DNA from: Hydrogenispora ethanolica
GTDB taxonomy: Bacteria > Bacillota > UBA4882 > UBA8346
Length of the DNA: 64,000 nucleotides
Direction: 5' to 3'
Assembly (NCBI RefSeq): GCF_004340685.1
Contig: NZ_SLUN01000003.1
Span: 62,001-126,000, forward strand
Below, piece after piece: positions 24,316 to 31,776 of this stretch; positions within the stretch are counted from its first letter, which is position 1, and every line of letters begins with the position of its first letter. The translations under genes and the position numbers were made by a program. Below the pieces are notes generated by a model. The model ran no database searches and was not told the DNA's origin. It saw only the letters and a program-made list of their open reading frames with translations.

Positions 24316-26046
24316 TTGGAAACGATGGACCTGCTGATCCAAGGCGGCCAAGTATTCAATTCCTACCGGAAACGTTTCGGCGCGGCGGACATCGTCATCG
24401 ACGCCGGCCGGATCGTCTTCGTGGGCGACGCCGGGCCGTTGGGCCTGGAATACCGGCATACCGTCGCCGCCGCCGGCAAAACGATCGTTCCCGGCCTTAT
24501 CGACATTCACATGCATATCGAGAGCTCGATGGCCACGCCGCGGGCCTTTGCCGCGGCCATCATCGGACACGGCGTGACCACCATCGTCGCCGAACCGCAC
24601 GAGATGGCCAACGTCTTCGGCCTCGCCGGAGTGCGGGCGATGCTCGCGGCCGGGAAGGGCGCGGCGGTGGATATCTTTTGCGCCGCGCCGAGCTCGGTGC
24701 CGTCGACGGCGCCGGAGTTTGAAACCACCGGCGGGACTATCGGCCAAACCGAACTGGCCGAGCTGCTGGCGGACGAGCGGGTGATCTGCCTCGGCGAGGT
24801 CATGAATTGTTATGACATCATTCACGGCACGGAGACCAAGACCCAGCGGCTGCTGGAGTTCTTCCGGAAAAACCGCCCCGGCCTGCCCATCGAGGGCCAT
24901 TGCGCCAAGGTGGCCGGGATGGGGCTGGCCAAGGTGCTGGCGGCCGGGGTCGGCTCCGATCATACCCAACAGACTGTGGCCAGCCTGGCGGAGAAGATTG
25001 CGGCCGGAATGTTCATCGAGATCCAGGAGAAGTCATTGACCCCCGAAATCGTGACCTATCTTGTCGCCAACCAGCTCTATGAGCATATCGCGCTGGTGAC
25101 CGACGACGTGATGGCCGACAAGTTGGTCCGCGAGGGCCATCTGGACCGGCTGATCCGCAAGGCGGTCGCCCTGGGCATGCCACTGGAGGAAGCCCTCTAC
25201 TGCGCAACCTATACCCCGGCCCGCCGGATGAACCGGAACGACCGCGGCAGCATCGCGCCGGGCAAGATCGCCGATCTGGTCATCCTGGCCGACCGGGAGA
25301 CTTTTACCATCGAAAGCGTCTATAAGAACGGCGTGGCGGTGTACGGGGCGGGGGATCCGATCCGGACGGCCGTCCCGGAACCGCCCGCGCCGTTTCCCGA
25401 GAGCTTTTACCGGAGTATCCGGCGGGGGCCGATCAGCGCCGCCGACTTGCGGATCCCGGCCCCCAGCGCCGCCGGGACGGTCTCATGCCGGGTGATCGGA
25501 GTCCGGGACGGCACGACGGCGACCGATGAGATCATCGCCGCGGTGGGGGTACGTGACGGCTACCTGGATTGGGAGCATTCCCCGTACTGCCTGATCGCGG
25601 TCTTCGAGCGTTATGGCAAAGACAATGCCATCGGACTGGGCCTGGTTACCGGCGACACCATCCAAAGGGGTGCGGTGGCGACCTCCTACGCCCACGATCA
25701 CCATAATATCCTGGCGGTGGGCCAGAACCCGGCCGACCTGGTCCGGGCGGTCAATGCGGTCATTGGCAGCCAGGGCGGTTATTACGCGGTGGAGGACGGC
25801 CGGGTGCTGGCTGGAATCGAGCTGCCCATCGGCGGCATCCTCTCCGGGAAAGACATGGAAAGCATCGGCCGGGAGCTGGCGGCGGTGACCGCGGCCCTGC
25901 GCCATTTGGGATACCGGCACGTTAATCCGGTGATGTCGCTCAGCACCAACAGTCTCCCGGTCAGTCCGCTGTTGAAAATCACCGACCGGGGACTGATCCG
26001 GTTCGACCAACGAAAACTCGTCAATCTTTTTGTGGAGGAATTCTAA
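24316..26046 (+). CDS. ade: Adenine deaminase
   Basis: Converts adenine to hypoxanthine and ammonia. The 576 residues are the expected length for bacterial Ade. Metal-site motifs are seen: LIDIHMHIESS, VAEPHEMANV, IEGHCAKVAG and VTDDVMAD. The C-terminal Ade domain is present (YAHDHHNILAVG, SLSTNSLPVSP). Translation probably starts at TTG 24316, eight bases after AGGAG, rather than ATG 24325. It is directly followed by a nucleoside phosphorylase, which would feed adenine to it. Confidence 0.93.
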   Translation: METMDLLIQGGQVFNSYRKRFGAADIVIDAGRIVFVGDAGPLGLEYRHTVAAAGKTIVPGLIDIHMHIESSMATPRAFAAAIIGHGVTTIVAEPHEMANVFGLAGVRAMLAAGKGAAVDIFCAAPSSVPSTAPEFETTGGTIGQTELAELLADERVICLGEVMNCYDIIHGTETKTQRLLEFFRKNRPGLPIEGHCAKVAGMGLAKVLAAGVGSDHTQQTVASLAEKIAAGMFIEIQEKSLTPEIVTYLVANQLYEHIALVTDDVMADKLVREGHLDRLIRKAVALGMPLEEALYCATYTPARRMNRNDRGSIAPGKIADLVILADRETFTIESVYKNGVAVYGAGDPIRTAVPEPPAPFPESFYRSIRRGPISAADLRIPAPSAAGTVSCRVIGVRDGTTATDEIIAAVGVRDGYLDWEHSPYCLIAVFERYGKDNAIGLGLVTGDTIQRGAVATSYAHDHHNILAVGQNPADLVRAVNAVIGSQGGYYAVEDGRVLAGIELPIGGILSGKDMESIGRELAAVTAALRHLGYRHVNPVMSLSTNSLPVSPLLKITDRGLIRFDQRKLVNLFVEEF

Positions 26047-26799
26047 GTGACTTACGATCCTACGTTGCAAAAACATATCCGCTGCCGCCAGGGGGATGTC
26101 GCGGAGTACGTCATGATCCCGGGCGATCCGGCCCGGGCCCGGCGCATCGCCGAGCAGTTCGACAGTTTTGAGAAAGTGTCCGAAAACCGCGAATATGTGG
26201 TCTACACCGGGGTCAAGGACGGCGTCCGGCTCAGCGTCTGTTCCACCGGGATCGGCGGGCCTTCGACGGCCATCGCCATCGAGGAGTTGGCCCGGATCGG
26301 CGCCCATACCTTCATCCGGGTCGGGTCGGCCGGCGGCCGCAAGGAGAACATCCCGGTCGGCAGTGTGGTGGTGGTGAATGCCGCCATCAAGGGCGACGGC
26401 ACCAGCAATGCCTACCTGCCCGGGATCTATCCGGCGGTGGCCACGGTCCAGGTTACCCAAGCCTTGCTGGAGGCGGCCCGGGAAACCTTGAATGGCGAGC
26501 CCTGCTTCACGGGGGTCAGTTTCACGCGGGACGCCTATTATGTCCAGAACCGCGAATTGAATGAGACCTTTAAGGAGACCGAGGCGGCGGTCTCGGAGAT
26601 GGAATGCGCCACCGTCTTTACGGTGGGGGCCCTGCGCGGCCTGCGGACCGGCGCCGTGGTCGGGACCGACTCCAACATTTTTCTGGCGAAACAACTGACC
26701 TTGGAAGAGAAAGACGCGTTGTACCAAAAGGCCGAGCGGAAGACGATCGCCATCGCCATCGCCGCCCTGCTGCGGCTGGCCCGGGCCGGCCGGGACTGA
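26047..26799 (+). CDS. Nucleoside phosphorylase (uridine phosphorylase-like)
   Basis: Cleaves nucleosides with phosphate into base and ribose 1-phosphate. In 250 residues: phosphate-site VMIPGDPARA, STGIGGPSTAIAIEEL, the RVGSAGG strand and SEMECATVF, the ribose-binding ExE-like region. These match the Udp/PNP-I fold; pyrimidine or purine preference cannot be told. GTG start directly abuts the adenine deaminase stop with GTGGAGGA before it. It likely supplies base to adenine deaminase and sugar phosphate to metabolism. Confidence 0.9.
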   Translation: MTYDPTLQKHIRCRQGDVAEYVMIPGDPARARRIAEQFDSFEKVSENREYVVYTGVKDGVRLSVCSTGIGGPSTAIAIEELARIGAHTFIRVGSAGGRKENIPVGSVVVVNAAIKGDGTSNAYLPGIYPAVATVQVTQALLEAARETLNGEPCFTGVSFTRDAYYVQNRELNETFKETEAAVSEMECATVFTVGALRGLRTGAVVGTDSNIFLAKQLTLEEKDALYQKAERKTIAIAIAALLRLARAGRD

Positions 26800-26985
26800 A
26801 AAGAAGCAGCGGCGGGATAAACGCCGTAGTCCGTTGCGAGACGAACCTCCCATTTTGTGATCGCAAGAACAATCATTTACTTCATTATTGAAAAATGTTA
26901 CATTAATTTAAGAAGGTCACAAGGCTGCGACGCGGATTTGCGCGAAAAAGAGCCGCAAGCCAATCCAATCAAAGGGAGGTTTATC

Positions 26986-28065
26986 ATGACAATCGAACTA
27001 CGGAAAGAATTCGCTTATTCCCTGGTCGTTCCCACCAGCATGGGAGTACGCCTCACTCCGGCCAACGGCCAACCGGTCCACTGCAGCGAGGCGTTTACGA
27101 TGTACGTCACCAGCGCCGAGACCAATGTGGCGAGCATCTCGTCCTACCTTGGACTGCCCGTGAAAGTATTGACCACCTTTGTCAAGGATAGCCCGATTGC
27201 CCAGATGATCAAGAACAACCTGGCCAGCCGGCATATGGCTTACGAGGGCAAGGAAGTCCCGCAGGGCGGTCCCTGGGGCTACCGCCACCAGTTCAACATC
27301 GCCGATTGCGGCTATGGCTCCCGCGGCCCGCGCGTTCAGAACGACCGCGCCGGCGAGGTCGGCCGAACGCTCAATGTCAAGGATTTCGACCTGGACCGGC
27401 TCTTTGGCCGGGAAGGCGTGCAGATACTACATTTGTCGGGACTGATCGGAGCGCTGTCGCCCGAGACCAGCACTTTCTGCCTGGAATTGGCCCGCGCGGC
27501 CAAGCAGTACGGCACCCGGATCTCGTTTGACCTGAATTACCGGGCTTCGTTCTGGAAAGGCCGCGAGCAGGAACTGCGCGCCATCTTTACCGAAATCGCC
27601 GGCATCTCCGACATTCTGGTCGGAAACGAAGAAGATTTTCAGCTTTGCCTGGGCATTGAGGGACCGGAAGCCGGTGGGAAGGACCTGGCCGCCAAGATCG
27701 AGGGCTTCAAGGAGATGATCGGCCGCGTCAAGCGAGCCTTTCCGAACGCTTCGGTCTTTGCCACCACCCTGCGCCAGGTGATGAATGCCAACAACCATAT
27801 GTGGGGCGCGATCATGCTGGAGGGCGAGAATTGGCACGTCATCGAACCGCGTCCGATCACCGTCCTCGACCGGATCGGCGGCGGCGACGCCTTCGTCGGC
27901 GGCCTGCTCTACGGGGTCCTGAAGGGCTGGGAACCGGAGCAGTGGGTCCAGTTCGGCTGGGCCAGCGGCGCCATGGCCACCACCTTCCTGACCGACTACG
28001 CCCAACCCGCCGATGAAGAGCAGGTCTGGAGCATCTGGCAGGGGAACGCGCGGGTCAAACGGTAA
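26986..28065 (+). CDS. PfkB family sugar kinase (KDG kinase-like)
   Basis: A 359-residue ribokinase-fold kinase. The C-terminal PfkB signature is DRIGGGDAFVGGLLYG, with the catalytic base in GGGD; ISFDLNYR and DILVGNEEDF are typical of 2-keto-3-deoxygluconate kinases. The N-terminal half is long (YRHQFNIADCGYGSRGPRVQ). The start at 26986 follows AAAGGGAGG. It lies 187 bp past the phosphorylase with its own AT-rich leader, so cotranscription is uncertain. The substrate could be KDG or a nucleoside-derived sugar. Confidence 0.85.
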   Translation: MTIELRKEFAYSLVVPTSMGVRLTPANGQPVHCSEAFTMYVTSAETNVASISSYLGLPVKVLTTFVKDSPIAQMIKNNLASRHMAYEGKEVPQGGPWGYRHQFNIADCGYGSRGPRVQNDRAGEVGRTLNVKDFDLDRLFGREGVQILHLSGLIGALSPETSTFCLELARAAKQYGTRISFDLNYRASFWKGREQELRAIFTEIAGISDILVGNEEDFQLCLGIEGPEAGGKDLAAKIEGFKEMIGRVKRAFPNASVFATTLRQVMNANNHMWGAIMLEGENWHVIEPRPITVLDRIGGGDAFVGGLLYGVLKGWEPEQWVQFGWASGAMATTFLTDYAQPADEEQVWSIWQGNARVKR

Positions 28066-28083
28066 TTCCGGGCTTGCCGGAAT
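28065..28083 (+). terminator. Small hairpin at the kinase 3' end
   Basis: ATTCCGG pairs with CCGGAAT across a 5-base loop, starting at the last base of the stop codon. No T-run follows, so it may only protect the mRNA end. Confidence 0.35.
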
Positions 28084-28119
28084 GAATGAGGTAACAAACT
28101 GCCGTTGGAAAATTTTTGG

Positions 28120-28148
28120 TTGCAATGTTTTTCCATCGGTGGTAAATT
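28120..28148 (+). promoter_or_regulatory. Promoter of the ABC-F leader transcript
   Basis: TTGCAA (28120-28125), 17-bp spacer, TAAATT (28143-28148); each box matches consensus in four of six places. A leader ORF with a strong ribosome site begins 28 bp later. Confidence 0.55.
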
Positions 28149-28176
28149 ATAAGGAGTAGCTTTTTGAGGAGGTGAA

Positions 28177-28299
28177 ATGATGACCGCGCAAAGCTCGGTG
28201 AAGGGAATTTTGAGCCGGCTCGCCTATTGTGTAGCTTGTATTTCGCATTTTCAAGCGATCACAGGGAGGAGTCTGTCCAAAATTCATAACTTCGCTTGA
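28177..28299 (+). CDS. Leader peptide upstream of an ABC-F gene (40 aa)
   Basis: A short ORF starting MMTAQSSVKGILSRLAYC with an excellent GAGGAGGTGAA ribosome site. I recognise no family. It lies between a promoter and a terminator that stands before an ABC-F gene, which is the arrangement of antibiotic-sensing leader peptides. GCAAGC right after its stop codon (28300-28305) can pair with GCTTGC in the terminator loop and first stem base (28355-28360). Ribosome position on the leader could therefore decide between terminator and antiterminator. Translation itself is inferred from the ribosome site. Confidence 0.55.
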   Translation: MMTAQSSVKGILSRLAYCVACISHFQAITGRSLSKIHNFA

Positions 28300-28343
28300 G
28301 CAAGCCATCGTCATTTCCAAAATTTAGATTCGGATCGAAAACA

Positions 28344-28375
28344 CCCGGGAGATTGCTTGCCCGGGTTTTGTTTTA
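28344..28375 (+). terminator. Attenuator terminator before the ABC-F gene
   Basis: CCCGGG (28344-28349) pairs with CCCGGG (28360-28365, self-complementary) across a 10-base loop, then TTTTGTTTTA. Loop plus first stem base contain GCTTGC, complementary to GCAAGC just after the leader stop codon. It lies about 100 bp upstream of the ABC-F start and probably limits read-through. Confidence 0.75.
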
Positions 28376-28476
28376 TAGTATAACGGAGCGCCGCGGCGCT
28401 CCCGATCGCTGCTCTAAAACCGCCCGGGCGGAATGGCTTGTTCAAAGCATGGATTCCCGGGTGGGAAGGAGCAATC

Positions 28477-30360
28477 ATGATCGAGATCGCACTGAAAGAT
28501 ATTCATAAATCCTATGGCGCCAATCCGGTTCTGCAAGGGGTCAGTTTCGCGGTTCAGCGGGGCGAGCGGGTCGCGCTGCTGGGGGAGAACGGCGCCGGCA
28601 AAACCACGCTGCTGAAGATTCTCGCCGGCAGGGAGCATTGCGACAGCGGGGAGGTCGCCCTGCGCAAAGGAGCGACGCTGGGCTTTCTGGAACAGCTGCC
28701 GGAGCCGGCGGCGGGGGTAAAGGTCCGGGAGGTGCTGGAGTCGGCTTTCGCGGCGGCGCGCGCCATCGCAGCGGCCCTATCCCGCTGCGCCGCCCTGCTC
28801 GGCAGCGACCCGGCGCCGGCGCGGCTGGAAGAATACGGCCGGTTGCAAGCGCAGTTTGAAGCCCTCGACGGTTACGGTATCGACGAGCGGATGACCCGGG
28901 TCCGTCTCGGCCTGGCGATCGGCCAGGACTGGCTGGAGCGGGAATTCGACAGTCTGAGCGGCGGCGAGCAGACCCGGGTGCGGTTGGGCCGCCTGTTGCT
29001 TCAGGCCCCGACGCTGCTCCTGCTGGATGAACCCACCAACCACCTGGACACCGCCTCCTTGGAATGGCTGGAAGAGTTTCTCCAAGACTATCCCGGGACG
29101 GTGCTGCTGATCTCCCATGACCGGTATTTCCTGGACCGGGTGGTCAACCGGGTCGCGGATCTGAGCGGCGGCCGGGTCGAGCTGTATTCGGGCAACTTCA
29201 GCGCGTACCGGCGTGAAAAAGAGCAGCGCCAGCGGGAACGCCTGGAGCAGTACCAGTTGGAGCAGCGGGAGATCCGGCGCCTGGAGGCGGCAGCCCACCG
29301 GCTGCACGAATGGGCCAAGGCCGCCGACAATCCGGCCATGCACCGGCAGGCTTTCAATATCGAGAAACGGGCCGCCCGCATCGGTCAAACCGAGCGGCCC
29401 CTCGCCGCGGAAACGCTGCAAACCCGTTTTCGCTCCGCCGAATTCTCGGGCCAGGAGGTCATCGTCGCCCAAGGGCTGGTCAAAGCCTACGACGGCCGGC
29501 CGATCCTGAACGGATTGGATCTCCGGGTCCGGCAGGGGGAACGGGTGGCGATCTTCGGCGCCAACGGCACCGGAAAGTCGACCCTTTTGAAGGTCCTGAC
29601 CGGAGCGGAGCCGCCCGATTCGGGCCAGGTGAGGATCGGGCCCAGCATCCGTTATGGCTACTTGCCCCAGGTGATCGCCTTTTCCGATCCGGCCGCCGGC
29701 GTACTGGAGCTGTTCCGGCGGGAACGGCGGCTCTCCGAGTATGACGCCAGGCGGATACTGGCGCGGTTTCACTTCCGGGGCGAGGCGTTGGCCAAAAAGG
29801 TCGCCGCCCTCTCCGGCGGGGAAAAAAGCCGCCTGAAACTCTGCCTGCTGATGCAGGATGAGCTGAACCTGCTGTTTCTGGACGAACCCACCAATCACCT
29901 GGACATCGCCTCCCGCGAATGGCTGGAAGCGGCGCTGGCGGAATTTCAAGGCACGATCGTTTTTGTCAGCCACGATCGATACTGGCTGAACCGTTTTCCC
30001 AGCCGGATCGCAGAATTCAGCGGCGGCAAGCTTCGTAATTTCATAGGCGGCTACGACGCCTTCCGCTCCTGTCAATCGGCCGGCGGCCCGGAGCCGGACC
30101 CGGACTCGGAACGGCAGCGCCAGCCGAAAAGTCCCGCCAAAGCTCCTACCGGGCCCCGGACGAAGCCGGTTCCGCCCGCGCTGGAACCCGATCTCGAACG
30201 GACCATCGCCGCCCGCGAGGCCGAGTTGGTCTTCATCGACCGGGAGATGCAGCTTTATAACGCCGACAGCCAGCGCTTGCAGGCCTTGTATCAGGAGCGC
30301 GAAACCCTCGCGGCAGAGCTGGAAGAGCTCTACCGGCGCTGGGTGGGCGCCAATCCCTGA
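28477..30360 (+). CDS. ABC-F ribosomal protection/translation factor
   Basis: A 627-residue soluble protein with two ABC domains and no membrane segments. Domain 1: Walker A GENGAGKTT, signature LSGGEQTRVRLG, Walker B LLLLDEPTNHLD. Domain 2: GANGTGKST, LSGGEKSRLKL, LLFLDEPTNHLD. A charged helical arm (REKEQRQRERLEQYQLEQRE) joins them, and a C-terminal coiled coil follows residue 560. ABC-F proteins act at the ribosomal E site to help stalled ribosomes or displace antibiotics. The leader-plus-attenuator upstream favours an inducible resistance role over a housekeeping Uup/YdiF role. GGAAGGAG precedes ATG 28477. Confidence 0.9.
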   Translation: MIEIALKDIHKSYGANPVLQGVSFAVQRGERVALLGENGAGKTTLLKILAGREHCDSGEVALRKGATLGFLEQLPEPAAGVKVREVLESAFAAARAIAAALSRCAALLGSDPAPARLEEYGRLQAQFEALDGYGIDERMTRVRLGLAIGQDWLEREFDSLSGGEQTRVRLGRLLLQAPTLLLLDEPTNHLDTASLEWLEEFLQDYPGTVLLISHDRYFLDRVVNRVADLSGGRVELYSGNFSAYRREKEQRQRERLEQYQLEQREIRRLEAAAHRLHEWAKAADNPAMHRQAFNIEKRAARIGQTERPLAAETLQTRFRSAEFSGQEVIVAQGLVKAYDGRPILNGLDLRVRQGERVAIFGANGTGKSTLLKVLTGAEPPDSGQVRIGPSIRYGYLPQVIAFSDPAAGVLELFRRERRLSEYDARRILARFHFRGEALAKKVAALSGGEKSRLKLCLLMQDELNLLFLDEPTNHLDIASREWLEAALAEFQGTIVFVSHDRYWLNRFPSRIAEFSGGKLRNFIGGYDAFRSCQSAGGPEPDPDSERQRQPKSPAKAPTGPRTKPVPPALEPDLERTIAAREAELVFIDREMQLYNADSQRLQALYQERETLAAELEELYRRWVGANP

Positions 30361-30456
30361 AACAAACGGATACGATCCGTCCCGGCTCCATGGCGGGCCG
30401 GGATGGAATTCTTGCGAAAATCGTGGACGAAAAATGAAAAGGAAAGGGTTGAGACC

Positions 30457-31027
30457 ATGGAAGCCAAGATCAGCTTAATTACGATCTGGACCGACGATAT
30501 CGCGACAATGAAACAATTCATATAGGATGAAATAAATTTCTTTTTAAGATTTGCATTCCTAAAGCCGAATGCAAATGAACCAAAGCGGAATTTATTTCAT
30601 CCTATTACAGCAGTAATAAGTTGAATTAAATCCTTTAAAATTTCCCATCATGGCCGGTCTTAGGGACATGATGCTTATTAGAAATTTAATTCAACTTATA
30701 TACCAGGAAGTGTTGGGCTTTAAAATCCTGGTGTCAGGGGGCAATTATGTCGAGTTTGCCCATGAGGGGGTGCGGTTCGCGCTCTGCATGCGCAGCGTGA
30801 TGCATGGTTACAGTGAACAGTTTCAAACGGCGGCCAGTGGCCAAATCGTGGAACTGGCCTTTCCTTGTGGGAGTCCGGCGGCGGTCGATCAGTGTTACGA
30901 CGAACTGGTGGCCAAGGGAGCGGTGCCGGTCCGGGGACCGGAGAATATGCCGTGGCGGCAGCGGACCGCGTTTTTCGCCGATCCCGACGGCAATATCCAC
31001 GAGATCTTCGCGGAATTGCCGGAATGA
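30457..31027 (+). pseudogene. VOC/glyoxalase-fold gene disrupted by an insertion
   Basis: The original gene begins ATG 30457 (MEAKISLITIWTDDIATMKQF) and continues after 30700 with YQEVLGFKILVSGGNYVEF to the stop at 31027, ending FFADPDGNIHEIFAEL. These join into a normal VOC metalloprotein of about 130 residues, a fold used by glyoxalases and fosfomycin or bleomycin resistance proteins. A 181-bp insertion (30520-30700) splits codons 21 and 22 and brings an early stop. The remaining reading frame from 30650 lacks the first strand, so function is probably lost. Confidence 0.82.
30520..30700. mobile_element. 181-bp twin-hairpin insertion element
   Basis: Two foldbacks of equal length (84 bp each, 30522-30605 and 30616-30699) flank a 10-bp spacer TACAGCAGTA. 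The outer stems ATAGGATGAAATAAATT and ATAAGTTGAATTAAAT are similar to each other. Inner stems are TTTGCATTC/GAATGCAAA and CATCATG/CATGATG. It is AT-rich, unlike its surroundings, non-coding, and sits inside the VOC gene. No target duplication is clear. The type is not known to me. Confidence 0.7.
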
Positions 31028-31274
31028 GGGGTTGATGCCCTTATGATGCGGAGCGGACGGAAACGATACCGTACCAAAAATCGGGGTACCGCATCTTCCC
31101 AAAAATGCCTGTCAGCGAAGGAATGACCTGATCTACCTGGAAAAACGGTATGCGCTCACCGCCGGATAACTTCCGGCAGGGCAGCCACCCCGTTGTATAC
31201 TGCTTTTCCCTCAGGTTAAACTATGTCATGGACCCAACCGGAAAAGAAAGGGTACCTACCAGAAAGGCCATGGC

Positions 31275-31745
31275 ATGGTAACGATTTTGTTTTACCCAGT
31301 TTACCTGACAATCACCTTCGTTTTAAGCCTGATCTTCGTTCCCAGGCGCGATTACAAGGAGTATCTCTGTTACGGCCTGATCACCGGGGGCTTGGGCGAT
31401 ATGGTCGTCGTCGCCCTTTTTCAGAATCTGTTCCACATCATCTGGTTCAAAAACGCCGGACTCTTTAATGTGCTGGGACAGAATTTTCTCTCCCCGCCGT
31501 GATGGACCTTTACGGTCATGCTCTTTTTGCGGTTCCTGCCGCGCCGCCAGCCTTTCTTCTACCTCTATATCCTCACCTTCGGCGCGTTCAGCGTCGGATA
31601 CGGCCTCATGGTCAAGAATGCCGGCCTGTTCGACTTTCGGCCCTGGTTTTACCCGGTTTTCGCGTACCTCACTTTCCTCGGCTGGTGGTCCTTTGGCACC
31701 TGGCTCTTTCTAAAGACCAGTCCCTTAGCAAAAAACGAACCTTGA
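31275..31745 (+). pseudogene. Small membrane protein gene with an in-frame TGA
   Basis: One frame runs from ATG 31275 to 31745 with a single TGA at 31500-31502. Both parts are clearly one membrane protein of about 156 residues with four hydrophobic segments (FYPVYLTITFVLSLIFV, GLGDMVVVALFQNLFHIIWF, FYLYILTFGAFSVGYGLMV, YLTFLGWWSFGTWLFL); KNAGLF recurs before and after the stop. It is probably inactivated by a point mutation. A restart at ATG 31518 is possible. The family is not recognised with confidence. Confidence 0.62.
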
Positions 31746-31776
31746 GAAAAAATTGATTCCATTTGGAGGTTCAGTC

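Noticed and set aside
24083-24316. Purine riboswitch ahead of adenine deaminase
   Set aside because: No purine aptamer landmarks were found; only a GC-rich terminator hairpin is present.
28777-30075. Long minus-strand ORFs opposite ABC-F, Rph (33529-34884), flagellin (53360-54586), the GHL10 gene (57942-59153) and adenine deaminase (25483-26853)
   Set aside because: All are mirror frames of strongly supported genes and lack ribosome sites or recognisable domains.
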